NCBI GenBank assembly: GCA_037447655.1
Contig: JBBHKE010000500.1
Location: forward strand, 119,093-183,092
Origin: Zygnema cylindricum
Lineage: Eukaryota > Streptophyta > Zygnematophyceae > Zygnematales > Zygnemataceae
DNA length: 64,000 nt
Reading direction: 5' to 3'
Shown here in pieces: positions 1 to 12,200 of the stretch. The notes beneath the pieces were generated by a model. That model saw nothing but the letters and a program-made list of their open reading frames with translations. It made no database searches and was not told the DNA's origin. The translations under genes were made by a program, and so were the position numbers. Positions within the stretch are counted from its first letter, which is position 1; every line of letters begins with the position of its first letter.

Positions 1-260
1 CCTCTGCATTTTGAATTTTTTCTTGAGACTCAACGTAAGTATTCACTATTCCCTCGACTATGCATTCTAATCAGCCTGAGGCACGGCCTCTCTGCAAAGT
101 ATTTCTGTTGTAGCAGAGACAAACCAAAATTTTTGCTACAAAACTTGATGCATGCTGGCGACAATCATTACCCGTCGCTGTTTGCACAACACAAGCATGT
201 TACAAAAAATAAAATAAAATGTAACAACAACAGTTTACATCAGCTTTTGGAGCAGCTAAC
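1..260 (-). other. VPS8 intron 14 or later, no exon recognised
   Basis: Exon 14 of VPS8 ends in GCCGCAG followed by GTTAGC, a usable donor, so this stretch should be intronic or hold a further exon. I could not recognise coding similarity in it. The remaining C-terminal part of VPS8 must lie to the left of the window. Confidence 0.5.
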
Positions 261-3200
261 CTGCGGCGGCTGTATTAGTTGCTGCTCAGCCTGCCCATCC
301 AATGTCATTTGCCCTTTTGCTGAGTCTTTCCTCATTAGTTGGGAAGCAATTGCTAAATCCATCGATTGAATCTTAGACTCCAGGTTGGCAAGAACCAGTA
401 CCAGCGCATCCGCTACCTTCCCCATACGCTCCAATAAGAAAGCCTCAGCATCGGTAACGCCATAGTGGTGGCATAAAGAAAGACAGTGTTCGAGGCGATA
501 CTGTTCATGGCCCTGAAGGAAGGGCAAAACGGAGTTCGGCTCGAACCTGCACAAAAGCTGCCCCACAGATGACGCGTCATCAGCCATGAGCTCCGACAAC
601 GAAGATTAAATTGATCCAACAGTTTAAGAGTAAATACTACCCAACCTTCAATTTTCGAGACGTTTAAAGCTATAACAATGGATCAGCAGATAAAGACTCA
701 ATCAGCAGTCACTGAATTAATATTTTTGGTCATCACTATGAAAAATACTCATAGACATTTGAGGTGCGCATTGGTCAGCATATTATCAATCAACAAACAC
801 AACCGTAATGCATCGCAAGAAGTTACAATGAGTGGGCCGACCTGAAAGCTTTGGCCAAAGCTCCTAGAGATATGACCAACATATGACACAGCCTAAGAGG
901 AGACAAGTGGAGTGCATTCGCACTACTAGCTGGAGTTTGCATTAAACTCAGATGGGCAAGACCATTGTGAACATGTACCACTGTATACAAATAGGTATAT
1001 AAGAGACATTTCACAGGAAACATCTTATAAAGCAAGGACAAATGAGCTGTAGACGACCAACGCAAAGCAAGACAAGCGACATCGTTATCATGAAGAAATT
1101 AATGTTGACAAGTAAAAGAAAACTTGATTTAAAGATAGGGTCACACGCTGCTCAAATATGCAATTGGTGGCTTTTGTGTTCTGAGGTTAAAAAAACAAAG
1201 AACCGAATGTTGTTACTAACTCTAAAAGCAATACGCGGTATAGTCTCCAAACTCTCAGTTAGGTCATGACCCATAGACCTATCCCTATTAAACATTTCCT
1301 CTGCCAGTCCAATGCCAGTTTATCGATACTCGACTGCCCTAATCGACAACGTTTATTAGATGCGCATAAACAATTTCTCAACTATGGAGTTTGTCCAATC
1401 CTTCAAGTTCAGATAAGCTTACCTCAATATAAAACTCTGCCATGGTGGCAGTCAGTTCCAACCCGGTAAACTTTTGCGAATCCATCAATCTCCCACTCTC
1501 TGTCCCGACTGTCGTTCTTATTGTGCTTTTGAATCCAGTCTCCAACCCTGCTTCCAATTTTTGGCTGCCAAGAGCCCTCAGTCCGCCAGACTGAGGAACC
1601 AGTCCTGATTGAGTGGAAAGTGGAAAGTTTTCTCCTGAGGACTCAACTGTTGTTGAAAGGACTGTCCTCCTCTCTAAGGCACCTTGATGTATGGCCTTCA
1701 GTAGCGAAAACTGCAGTTCAGGGCGAGGAGAAAGTTCCTTGAGGATGTGCTCAATATCGGCACTGAAATTTTTCTGAATAAGATCAAGAGCCGCCTCACT
1801 GCAACAACGTAAAAATATACAGTTACGGAGTTAATTTCTGGCGTCAAAGTTTTCTACTTGAGACAAATAATCCTCTGACCAAAGCCTGTAGATCAAAACT
1901 AAACGGAAGAGTCCATATAGTCAGAGGAGAACATAAAATACCTGTTCAGGTGGATTAGGTCAGGCAAACGCTGCAAGACTGCCAAACTAAACGCTTCCAG
2001 TGCTGTCTCGTCAGACTGAAGAGAGGATCCATCCGCCAACATCCTCCGGACAAAAGAAAAGGGCTCCTGAGGATGTTCCTTGTCACGAAGAAGGCAGTCA
2101 AGTGCAGATGGCAGATAGGCAAAACCCCGCTTTGTATGCAACAGTGCACTCACCTGCAAATCATAGAACAAAGTGTACGAACTGAGTACAGACTTTAACG
2201 AGCAGTTCGTAATTTAGAAACAAATTTAACTTTTTAAAATTTTACTTTTTTGTTTTATTTAACGAATTTTACGAATTTTACTTCAATTTACTTTTACAAT
2301 GCCGTACAGCATACAAACTGAACGGTCATATCTTTGTTCTATGCAGCAAATGACATCATTGGATTTAAGTCTTCAAAACGGTTGTCACAAAGCTGAAAGA
2401 TAATGTGCAAAAAACTGGCCATTGATTAAATCATACAGAGAAAAGAGCATTGCAGAACGGTCGAGAGGCAGTCATTAAAACAAACATTACAAGTCCACAG
2501 CTTAGAAGCGTTAGACTTGCATTCCTTGCAAAAAAAGCAATGTTACGCTAACCTGCCAAAATTTTGCCTTTCTTGCCAGTTGAACAACCTTGGCGTAATC
2601 CCATGTATTTTCAGAAGCACCTTCAAGAAGAGCAAGCATCAAGCCTTCCCGCTGGCGCTTTTCCACAAACTGGTTTTTTTCTGACCTTGTATATACTGTC
2701 TGTTCATCCCCGGTTCCATCACCTCCCAGTTCTCGTTCCTCTCCCTCACCTGAACAGTCCGGTTGTCTTTCTACCTCACCTTCTGCAAGAAACTCAAGTA
2801 TTCGAACAAACATAGTAGGTGATACAGTTGCGTGACCAGCAGCAGTATGCTGTCCTATGAACTCCAACAACAGAGCAGCATCCTCCTTAGAAACCATTGC
2901 AAGTCCTGCTCTTGTATCTAAATCTGACAAGGTCTGATCAACATGATTCCCATTTCTGTAAGGTAATTTCTCCTGGTTTATTTGGCATAACTCTGTTGGG
3001 TCAGATAAGATAACGCTGGTTTCATAGATCTCAACAATGGCATTCACAAGAAGCGCGTGAAGGCTGTCTCCTGCTCCTTTATTGTCAGGCCCCTCTATAC
3101 ATAGTTCATCAGTCTTCCCATTTGATCCATTGTCCACTTTATTAACCTCTATGGCTGGTACGGTTCCATGTTCAACCCCGTTTCCCAGCTTCTCGTATAT

Positions 3201-6200
3201 GTTATCTCCAGTTCCCGAGGATTCGTCCTTTTGAAAGGCAGCTGACAGTACGGCGAGACTCGCAGCAGTATCGAGAGCGAGAAGACACCTAAGACGAGGA
3301 AAGGCGCCCTTTGGTCCAGCAAAGCGAGGCCTCCCGGTCCTCTCCAAAATGTATGACAGTAACTTGTTCCGAATAAAGGCAACTTTGTCTGCAGGTAGCC
3401 TACCATGGCCTGGCATAGAAATTCACCCAAAGACTCAAATGAACATCGAACACAAGAAAGGTTACAACAAAAGAGGCGAAAGAGAGGAAAATGAGGAGGG
3501 GGGGAGGGGGAGGGGGAGGGCAAGAAAATGAAACAATGAAATGAAAATGGGAGCCGTGCAGACACAGAGCAGAAGAGCCTCAATTGGGCGAAGGCAAGAA
3601 AATTGAAAGCTGAATTGAGAGAAGGGAAAGCTAAAAGTAATTTATTGAAAATGAAGAAAAAGGGGAAAAGGCAGTGGATGCTAAGCAAGAAATGACCATA
3701 AGCCAGCAATGAGCCTTGAATCCTCAGAGAAGAGGAACAGGTTGAGGAGTGAGTGTCTTCCACAAAAAAAGTAAGTGAGCTTAGGCTACATAGACTTCCT
3801 AAAATTGTTGGAGAATATGCTTGGCGTGATGATACACTGAGTCCAACGTGAACCCATGAAAAAAAAATCGACATGCAGTTGACCCCGCTTACCAGGTGGA
3901 AATTGCAGGCCAGCAAAGCAGTGCTGGAGGTATACAAGCAGCTTATACCTGCGACACACCAAATAAATCCAAGCAACCAACAAAACTCAAAAAAGAAAAC
4001 AAAGAAAGAAAGGAAAAAAAAAACCTTCTTTTGAGGCAACTCCTAACTGAGCTAATGTAGAAACAGCATGACACACCCAAACCTCAGCCGAAACACAAAC
4101 GGAAAAAAACAAAAACATAACAAAACAAAACTTCTTTTGAGGACACCACAATAGAAAACTGCAGCTGGAACTGATTCAACAATTCAACGATGTGCAATGA
4201 AATTTAAGCAAAGGAACCAGAACCAGTCACACTGCTCGAAGAGTAGGCACAAATTGACTTGCGTTTTGGTCCATCGAAAACGACATTGAGCTTTCCAGAA
4301 GAGAGGTTTTTGAGAAAATAGAGAATTGTCCTGCTTACCCAACTTCTTGACCATGAGAACTCCTAGGGTCTCGAACAACAGCCAAGAGCTCCTCTAAAGG
4401 AGAGACAAAGTCGTCCAAACCGCGAGTGAAGAGATAAATAAGAGCGCTGTATAGGCCATGGTCACGGCAAAGGTGAACTACCTGCAGGCAGTCACAGCCC
4501 AATAGTTAGAAATCACGACTTTACACAATCACAATAGATTACAAGCCCTGGTATACAAAAAACTGCCCAAGAATGCAGGGATGAACGGCAAGTGATATAA
4601 ATCTTCCTTCGCTCCTGGTAGAGATCTGAAAACTTTGATCCTTGGTTAAACTCTGACATAAAAAAAGATTCCAGTATAAGTCCCCAGCCGAAAGCTTTCC
4701 TTAATCAACTCATTCCACATTCAATTATACTGTCTCTGCTTGATAGGCAGGACGCTCACGTTTGCACAGATAACTTAAAGCACTCAGAACGTGGTTTGGC
4801 ATGATAGACAGCGACTATGTCTCCAAGCAGCCTCAGAAAAAACATGAGGGCTTCACAATATCTGGTTTCGTTGTAACTCAATGGTACACAAGTAAAAGCA
4901 AGTTTCTCTGGATAACAGCATATGTCTATTCCCCCCTAAACCATATTCCAACAACAACCTCCATTTCATTCAAATGTAGACATGTGATGACTTGTATGAA
5001 TAAGTGGTTTCCATTCCAGATGCATACTGAAACACAAGGCAAGCTGAAAGGTAAACGGCTCATTGCTATCAGTTAGTGAAGTACTAGCGTTAACACTACT
5101 GTTGTGTATCGGCAAGGTTTTGCCGATAATCGATATGTACCTTTTTATGGCTTGCCGATAATCAATATATTGGCACGCTATATCGAAACCGGTGTTATCG
5201 CGATAAAAAACCGATTATCGGTTTTTTATCGTGATAACACCGATACCGATAACTATCGGCGATAATTGTACGGCTTGTACCGTACAATTGTACGGTTTAA
5301 TCCGTCATACTGAACCGCCGTTATTCCGTTACACAGAGTACGGAACAAATTGTTACACGTGCCATGCCACGCTATATACAGTGAAAAATATGATACTGTG
5401 TATTATAAAGTACTATTATATAGCGTACTATATTTTTCCACTTATCGCCGATAAAGAATTTGTTGGTCTCGGAGCGATGTATCGGGACTCCTGACCGTTC
5501 GATAACCGATAACTATCGGTATCGGTGTTATCGCGATAAATTTCTTGCCGATACACAACACTAGTTAACACACTCTTAGAATAAACTACAAAAAATTATG
5601 TTCTGCGATGTGGCTCGCTATGGACCACTTAACTATCTAGTGTTATTGACATTAATTTCTGATTTTGAATAAACAACGTTACCTTGAACTAGAGTAATTG
5701 AACTCTAATAGCAACGGGGGTTGTAAAGTAGCTATGGAGCATGCCTGATTGAAGTCAAGGGAGGCAATGTCCATGTGAAGAACGCAGTGTTCAACTCGTT
5801 GCAACCAGTTCCGTGTACTGTAGTGCTCCACAAGAGCTTGCATTATCTGTTGAGGCTCCAAAGAAAAGAATGCAGAGATGATTAGGTCAAGCATGCCCCT
5901 ACAGCCCAGCCTCTTAAGAAAGTTGCATCCCCGCACAAAGAAGACTAAGCACTGTGAAGGTAAGAAAGAGAATTATAAGATGATGTTTCTACACACAATG
6001 TCACTGTCAAGGTATCAATAACGAACAAAAGGGCCCACCTCTGGTGCTAAACCTGGCAGCATGTCCTTCAAAATATATGGCTCCAGCAGCTCCAGAAATA
6101 TGCCTGCATCATGCCCCCAGATTTAAGACAGTTTGTCCCAGCTTATTAGCTGATATGCTTGAACAAAGCCAGACTGAACAGAATCGGACCTGACATCTTT

Positions 6201-9200
6201 GAACTTATTATTCAGAAAGATTGTACAAAAAGATAGAACTGACCAGAAAAATGTGGCAGCTAAACGGCTACAAACTTCTGACATGCAGCTCATGAATGTA
6301 GTGGCAAAAAATCCTTTGTTGGCGCATTCGACAGTCCTAAATTGAATTGTTGAAACTACCGACTAAAATGCAAGATACAGAGTCGTGAATGATCTTTGAG
6401 TATTGTAAACCCTGCCCAAGGACTGCAGTATAGCCAGTTTCATAGCTGCATAAAAAAATTAAAAAAAACTGGGTCAGGCTTGTATACCTCTTTGTCCGAC
6501 AGCATCAAACTTTCGGAAAACATCATCAAAAAGAACTGTTGTCTGGTTCAGATGCACACAGAATTCAACTGCTACACCTCCAACACGTGCATACTGCTCT
6601 CGTGTGGCAATCACTGAAGCACCTTCTGCTGAACTGGAAATGCCATTTGTCATCGGCCCTGACAAATGCTCTCGTGCTTTTTCCTCTTTAGTTCCACTCT
6701 CCTTGTCCTTTCCTCCCTCTTTGCCTCCAAACCCGTTGCGAAAAGACCCTACAGAGCCTCCCTTATTTATGTCTTTATTGCTATCGTCTCCAGATTTTAC
6801 ATCCTCAACAAGTCCATTCTGCGTTGAATGAGGTTTCGATCCGTTCACATGTGATCCTGGGGAGTCACTGCATGTAGAGCTGGTTCCATTAACTGTCCTA
6901 TCCACTCCAGCCGACCCATTCATGGTGTGGTTTACCACCGGAGGATGGCCAGTGCTAAAACCAAGGGCTAAGTGAACGTAAGCGAACGCTTCGTCTATAT
7001 AGGCAGAGAGGAGTTCCAAAAGAGCAGGCATGATTGCAGCTCTCATTGCCTCGAGACCTCGCGGTAGTCCTGTAACTCCCTCTGCCCGACCATCGTAAAG
7101 ATCCATGGCTATGCGAAACGCACCCATCCAATCACCTGCATCCTGGACAGAGTGACAAGCCCACCATCCACAGCAAAATGATGGCAGGCATTCATAAAAA
7201 CTGAGCTTTTCAAGCATCCCGTGTTTGTAAGAAACCTGGAAACTTCACCGTGAATCAGCGTTAATGTTTTTTTTTGCCATTAAAAACAGCTTTTCCCTGT
7301 GCAGACTGGTCCAAAATTCAGTAGGAGATCGCAAATTGGGAAAATAAGAATCTTACCTTTCCATTGCAACAGTCGAATTAACAATCCGACAAGTGTGAAA
7401 AGAGAAGAGTAAGTTAAAGCCCAAAAATCAACACTAACAGCTTTACAGGGTGTACCACAGTTGTACCAAAGTTTAACTAACACCTGTTGCACTTATGACC
7501 TTGAAAGTTGCCAAGCATATGTTACAACAGCTCCTGTTCTCATTTGTGTGGATGTCAGTTACAAGCGGAGGAAAAAAGACTACAAAGACAATCCACCTGT
7601 TTGTGTCCACACCCAAACCCGGGGCCAAACGCACAACAGCTCATCTAGGCCAACCCTCAGGTCATTTTCAGGTTTGAGATGCGACCAGCAACACCCGATT
7701 GAAAAGATCTCTAAAGAAACATTTTCTGGGAGTAAACCATACCTGCAAAGCCTTAATACGTTCTCGCCAAGGCAGCAAACGTGCTCGTCGTAACAGGCTT
7801 GGACCAAGGCAATAAATAGCTGCACCTCGTACCGCAATTGCATTATGATACACTTTGGGGCCATCCATGAAATGAGTGTGGCATATCAATGATTCTTCAC
7901 CCATTTCCAGGCCCAGTTGTTCAATCGCAGAACCATCAATCGTGAACAGGCAGAGCTGGTCTTTGGCATTCAGGACAGCCAGCATCTGCAAACATGCAAG
8001 AATCATCACTTGATCAGGGGTCTATATTGGACCTCTACACAGTGACCCTGAAAACTAGACCCCCGGGGGCCAGATACACTTAAGCAGACCTGCCTGCTGA
8101 ACCATCTTAGAGCTCAATGAAGTCAGATTTGACAATAAGGTCTGACTCTGCTGGTGCCTCGAACAATTGGAAATGCTACAGGTGGTATATCTGTACCATA
8201 TGGGTATTTTGGTCATAAAAACCATACAATACGTGTAAGTAAGTGGTCGTCTGTGTTTCCAATTACTTTCACGCATTTGAACTATGCTCAAGACAGGGAA
8301 ATTGCTCCCTTAGAAGGAGTGGAATACAAAGCCTGGAAGTTGGATTTTAATGGGAACACCAGAAATTAACAATATGGATCATCACCAAGGATGTTGCGTG
8401 GAAGTGATTCCCTCAACAATCTCAAGGGGAATGGGAACAGACAATTTTACAAGAGCACATCATTTCTGTCGTCATCCTCTTCTCCTATTGAACCATGAGG
8501 TGCGCAGCAAGACACATTCAGCTTTCACTCTCGTCCATAGAAAAAAGTCCCACGTGCATTCAGGTTTCAATCCCTTTCATGGAAAACAGTCCCACATGCA
8601 TTCAGGTTTTACTCTCTTTCATGTAAAAGAGCCCCAATTATTGACTCCTTTTCACAAAAAAAAAAGCCCCACATTTTTCATTCCCTTTCATAGAAAAAAG
8701 CCCCACATTTATCACTCCCTTTCATGGAAAAAAGTCCCACATGCCTGATCTGCGACCCACGAAACTCCACGTGCTGGTGAGTCGAGTTGCCATTCATAAA
8801 CAACTTTCACATCTCCTTTCAGCAACTGCAAAACCTGAACACGGCGATCCCAAGCCAAAGCAAGTATTTTGTCCTCTTCCGAAAATTCCTCGACTCCTAA
8901 ATTCTTCGACAAAACCCCAGCCTGTAAGTTGCTTTTCGGCAACATGCCCCCAAGGTCCGCATCACTGATCTGCTTCACAATGGGACCATCTTTCGAACCT
9001 GTCTTCCACCCTGAGAGAAGTCCACCAGAACTTGCCCTGTCTAAAAAGCTACTGTTTCCCCTTCCTGGAATACCCTCAGCAGCTCCATCAGCTCTGACAT
9101 CCCCTTGGCCTCTGTTTCCCAAACCGTCAATGGCAATCGAGCCTTTACTTGAAGAAGGTGGTAAGGTGGTAGGGAGAGAAGATGCATGTTGAATGGTCGA

Positions 9201-12200
9201 TGAGGAGCGTGTACGAATTCGCCTCCAGGCCGCATATGGGATAGATCCATCAGATGGGGCCGCCAGGTGTCCACTTCTAGTAGGACGCTCAAAACGGGCT
9301 AATACTTCAAGAGAAGGCGCCAACCGGACCTGCAAAAAAACAGCCAGAGTAAAATGCATCAGAGAGATAAAAAGCTGTGGCCAGAAATTGACAAGTTCAT
9401 ATCATATAAAGAGAATACAGATCCTTCATCCATCATTTGGGTGTGCCCATTTCACTGTGTTCGGTTGTTCTGTCGACTGCTATGGTTAACAACAAGATGG
9501 TCCTACAAACTGGCGTCACTGTCATTGTTTTGGAATAAGAGCTAGCACAGACCAAAAGCTTGCATGAATTTCCAGCTTAGTACGGATGACATAATTCAAA
9601 TTTACATCAAAAAGGCAGTCAGCATTTTAAGATTTTTTTTTGTTCCAGCGCACTACGGTTAACACATTACATAGCGTGCATCAACGATTGCTACATTCTA
9701 AACACTGTGGTAGTTTTTTGCATCAATGAATTTGTTTCGCCGGCACAGCAGCTTTTCGGTATACAATTCAGTACAAAAAGTGCATGATAGATTTCAGAAC
9801 TATAGATACGATACATTTCAGCTAATAAAAAATCTAGTTATTTCAGAAGCAAAACGTAGGACTAAAGCTTACAAAAAGGTGTAGAAAATGTACCGTAACA
9901 AGTGACTTCAGACATACATACTAAAGAGTAAGGCATTGTTCACCTCAGATGTTAATGCACTCTGATACACCATCAGTATCAACTTGCAATGTTTTAACAC
10001 ATCTGCGGAACTGATATAATGGATGATGAAACCATTGCACAGAAATCAAAATGCATATGAGTGTGAGAAAAAAGTCGCACCAAAAGTGCCATGGAGCCAG
10101 TGATGAGTGCCACAGCCCCACTATATTCATCCTGAGAAGTGCCTTCAAGGAGCTTCTTCCCGGCATCCATAACACCACCAACACCGCCCATAACTCCACT
10201 GAGACCTCCTGTTGTTGCCATACTGCCTGCAGTGGAAGTTGTGGCAGTACCAAGAGGTGCAAAGCCCTCTTCTGTTAACACTGGTGCAATTGCAAGCACC
10301 GGACCGCCCCTTGAACCGTCCAATAAGCACTGCATAGTGAAGGACCAAATTGAATGTCAGAATCACAACATCAAAGTTACAAACACAAAACTTATTGCAC
10401 TAAATTTGTCCTCGGTCAAGAAAGGAAGAGAAGCTTCACTCTCCCACACAACATTTCTGCCAGCAGCTATTATTCTGCCAAAAGGGAGATAAGTTGTCAC
10501 AGTGAACAAAAAAGCGAACATGGAAACCGGGGGCACACAGTGAATGATACAGTAACAAGTGCACTTCAGACATACGTGCAAAAGAGTAAGTATAACTCAC
10601 TTCAGACGTTAATGCATTCTAACACGCCATCAGTGTCTTTTGACAAAATACCAAATAAAAAAAAGGAAAATTCACCTGAGTTGTCACAGTGAACCGGCGC
10701 AATAGTGGCAGCACAGTGAATGTGTGCAATAAAACTGCCCCCCGTGAATCGGCTGTAAGGGCCCGAGGACTGCGGCTAGACTGTTGGTCTTGTCCAATAA
10801 AACGAGCATGAACAACTGGCTGGGAATGCTCTCCAACAATGGCTTTCGCCACAGTTCCCCGAACTATGTCCCACAGAGTGATTGCCCCACTAGAATAACC
10901 CGCAAGCAGCAAATCTCCTTGTTGGTTGAAATCAAGAGTTTCTGCAGACCCAGTAGAAGAAGCTGCTGTTCCTCCGAGGAGAAATGCCTGACAGCAGCAA
11001 AATCAAAAGCGACTGAGAGCACGGCAAACCGAAACACGTTGCAAATCAAATGGCTATGATGGCATGTTTAAAATGAATGATACCATACATTTAGAAACTC
11101 AAAAATTCCAAGCAGGTTGACCTGTTGAGGCGACTATGCTGCCCGCTATATGTACAAACTGGGTGTAGAGGTATTAAAAATCATCAGCCCACTATGTCAA
11201 TCAGCAAACAACAGCGATGTGACAACACAGCTACCTGACATAAAGCATATACATACCAAGGCTTGAAAAAATAAAAATTATACAGCAACCTGAATGACAA
11301 GCACACAAACACCTTCTGCTTTAGCCTTCATGCAACAAAAAAGACCTCTACAAAAATCATAATCTAGGAAGAGTGATGTCTTTAAAAGAATCAAGATGAT
11401 GAATACAGATTTTAAAGATGATGGATTACAGATTTTAAAGATGATGGGTCACACATTCTTAGTTATTAGCTGTACTCGAAATACACCGAAAAACTAAAGG
11501 AGAAATAGTATGAAGGATGATCATTAAGCATTTATGCAGAACACATTCAATAAAAAAAGTGGATGCTTGAACACCTATAAATAGAAGGGATACTAGCCAT
11601 GAGCATTATCGCTTCTGGATGTCTTCGAGTTGATTGAATGAATTGCAAAAATTGGAAAAAAAATCCAAAAGATGAAAACGGTGATGTGACGAGGTTACTT
11701 CCCAAGATTTTATACAGATATTCCAATGTCTGTTCCTCCTTCCAACTTTCTTTGCATATTCTGGCTACCTGAACTGTAAAGTTTGTCATGTCTGTGATGA
11801 AGTATTTACTCGAAATGTGATGAGGTCTATGGTATGCACATACTCATAGTTTATCTAGTTCATAGTTTATTTTGCAAACATAGTAGTAGTCAACAATCAT
11901 CAGCACCGCATCAGCAATTGTTGTATCCCAGTTTGACCAAAATTAACCATAGAATTTGAGCATTTACTTAAAACATGAGAGAAACAAACCTTATCCTCAG
12001 TGTTATCAGCACTCCGGTTGGGCGAATAGCGACTGGGGGCGACCAGGATCCCCCCCTTGGACAACCCCACTGCAATAAAGTTCGAGTGCACAGCTAACGC
12101 CAAAGGGACGCCATGATCTCGCTTCATTGCAGGATTGGCCAGCGCAGCCGACAATGATCCTACAATATCCAATTGGAGAAGCCCGATAGCAGGTGGACCC

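Noticed and set aside
3149-4039. 296-codon minus-strand frame
   Set aside because: It overlaps VPS8 exon 11 in another phase and crosses intron 10. It has no recognisable domain, only Phe/Ser-rich low complexity.
5231-5494. 87-codon frame inside the hAT MITE
   Set aside because: Short, no transposase motif, and located in a non-autonomous element.
8521-8745. CRISPR-like repeat array
   Set aside because: Units have variable length and no true spacers, and lie in an intron of a eukaryotic gene. It is a minisatellite.
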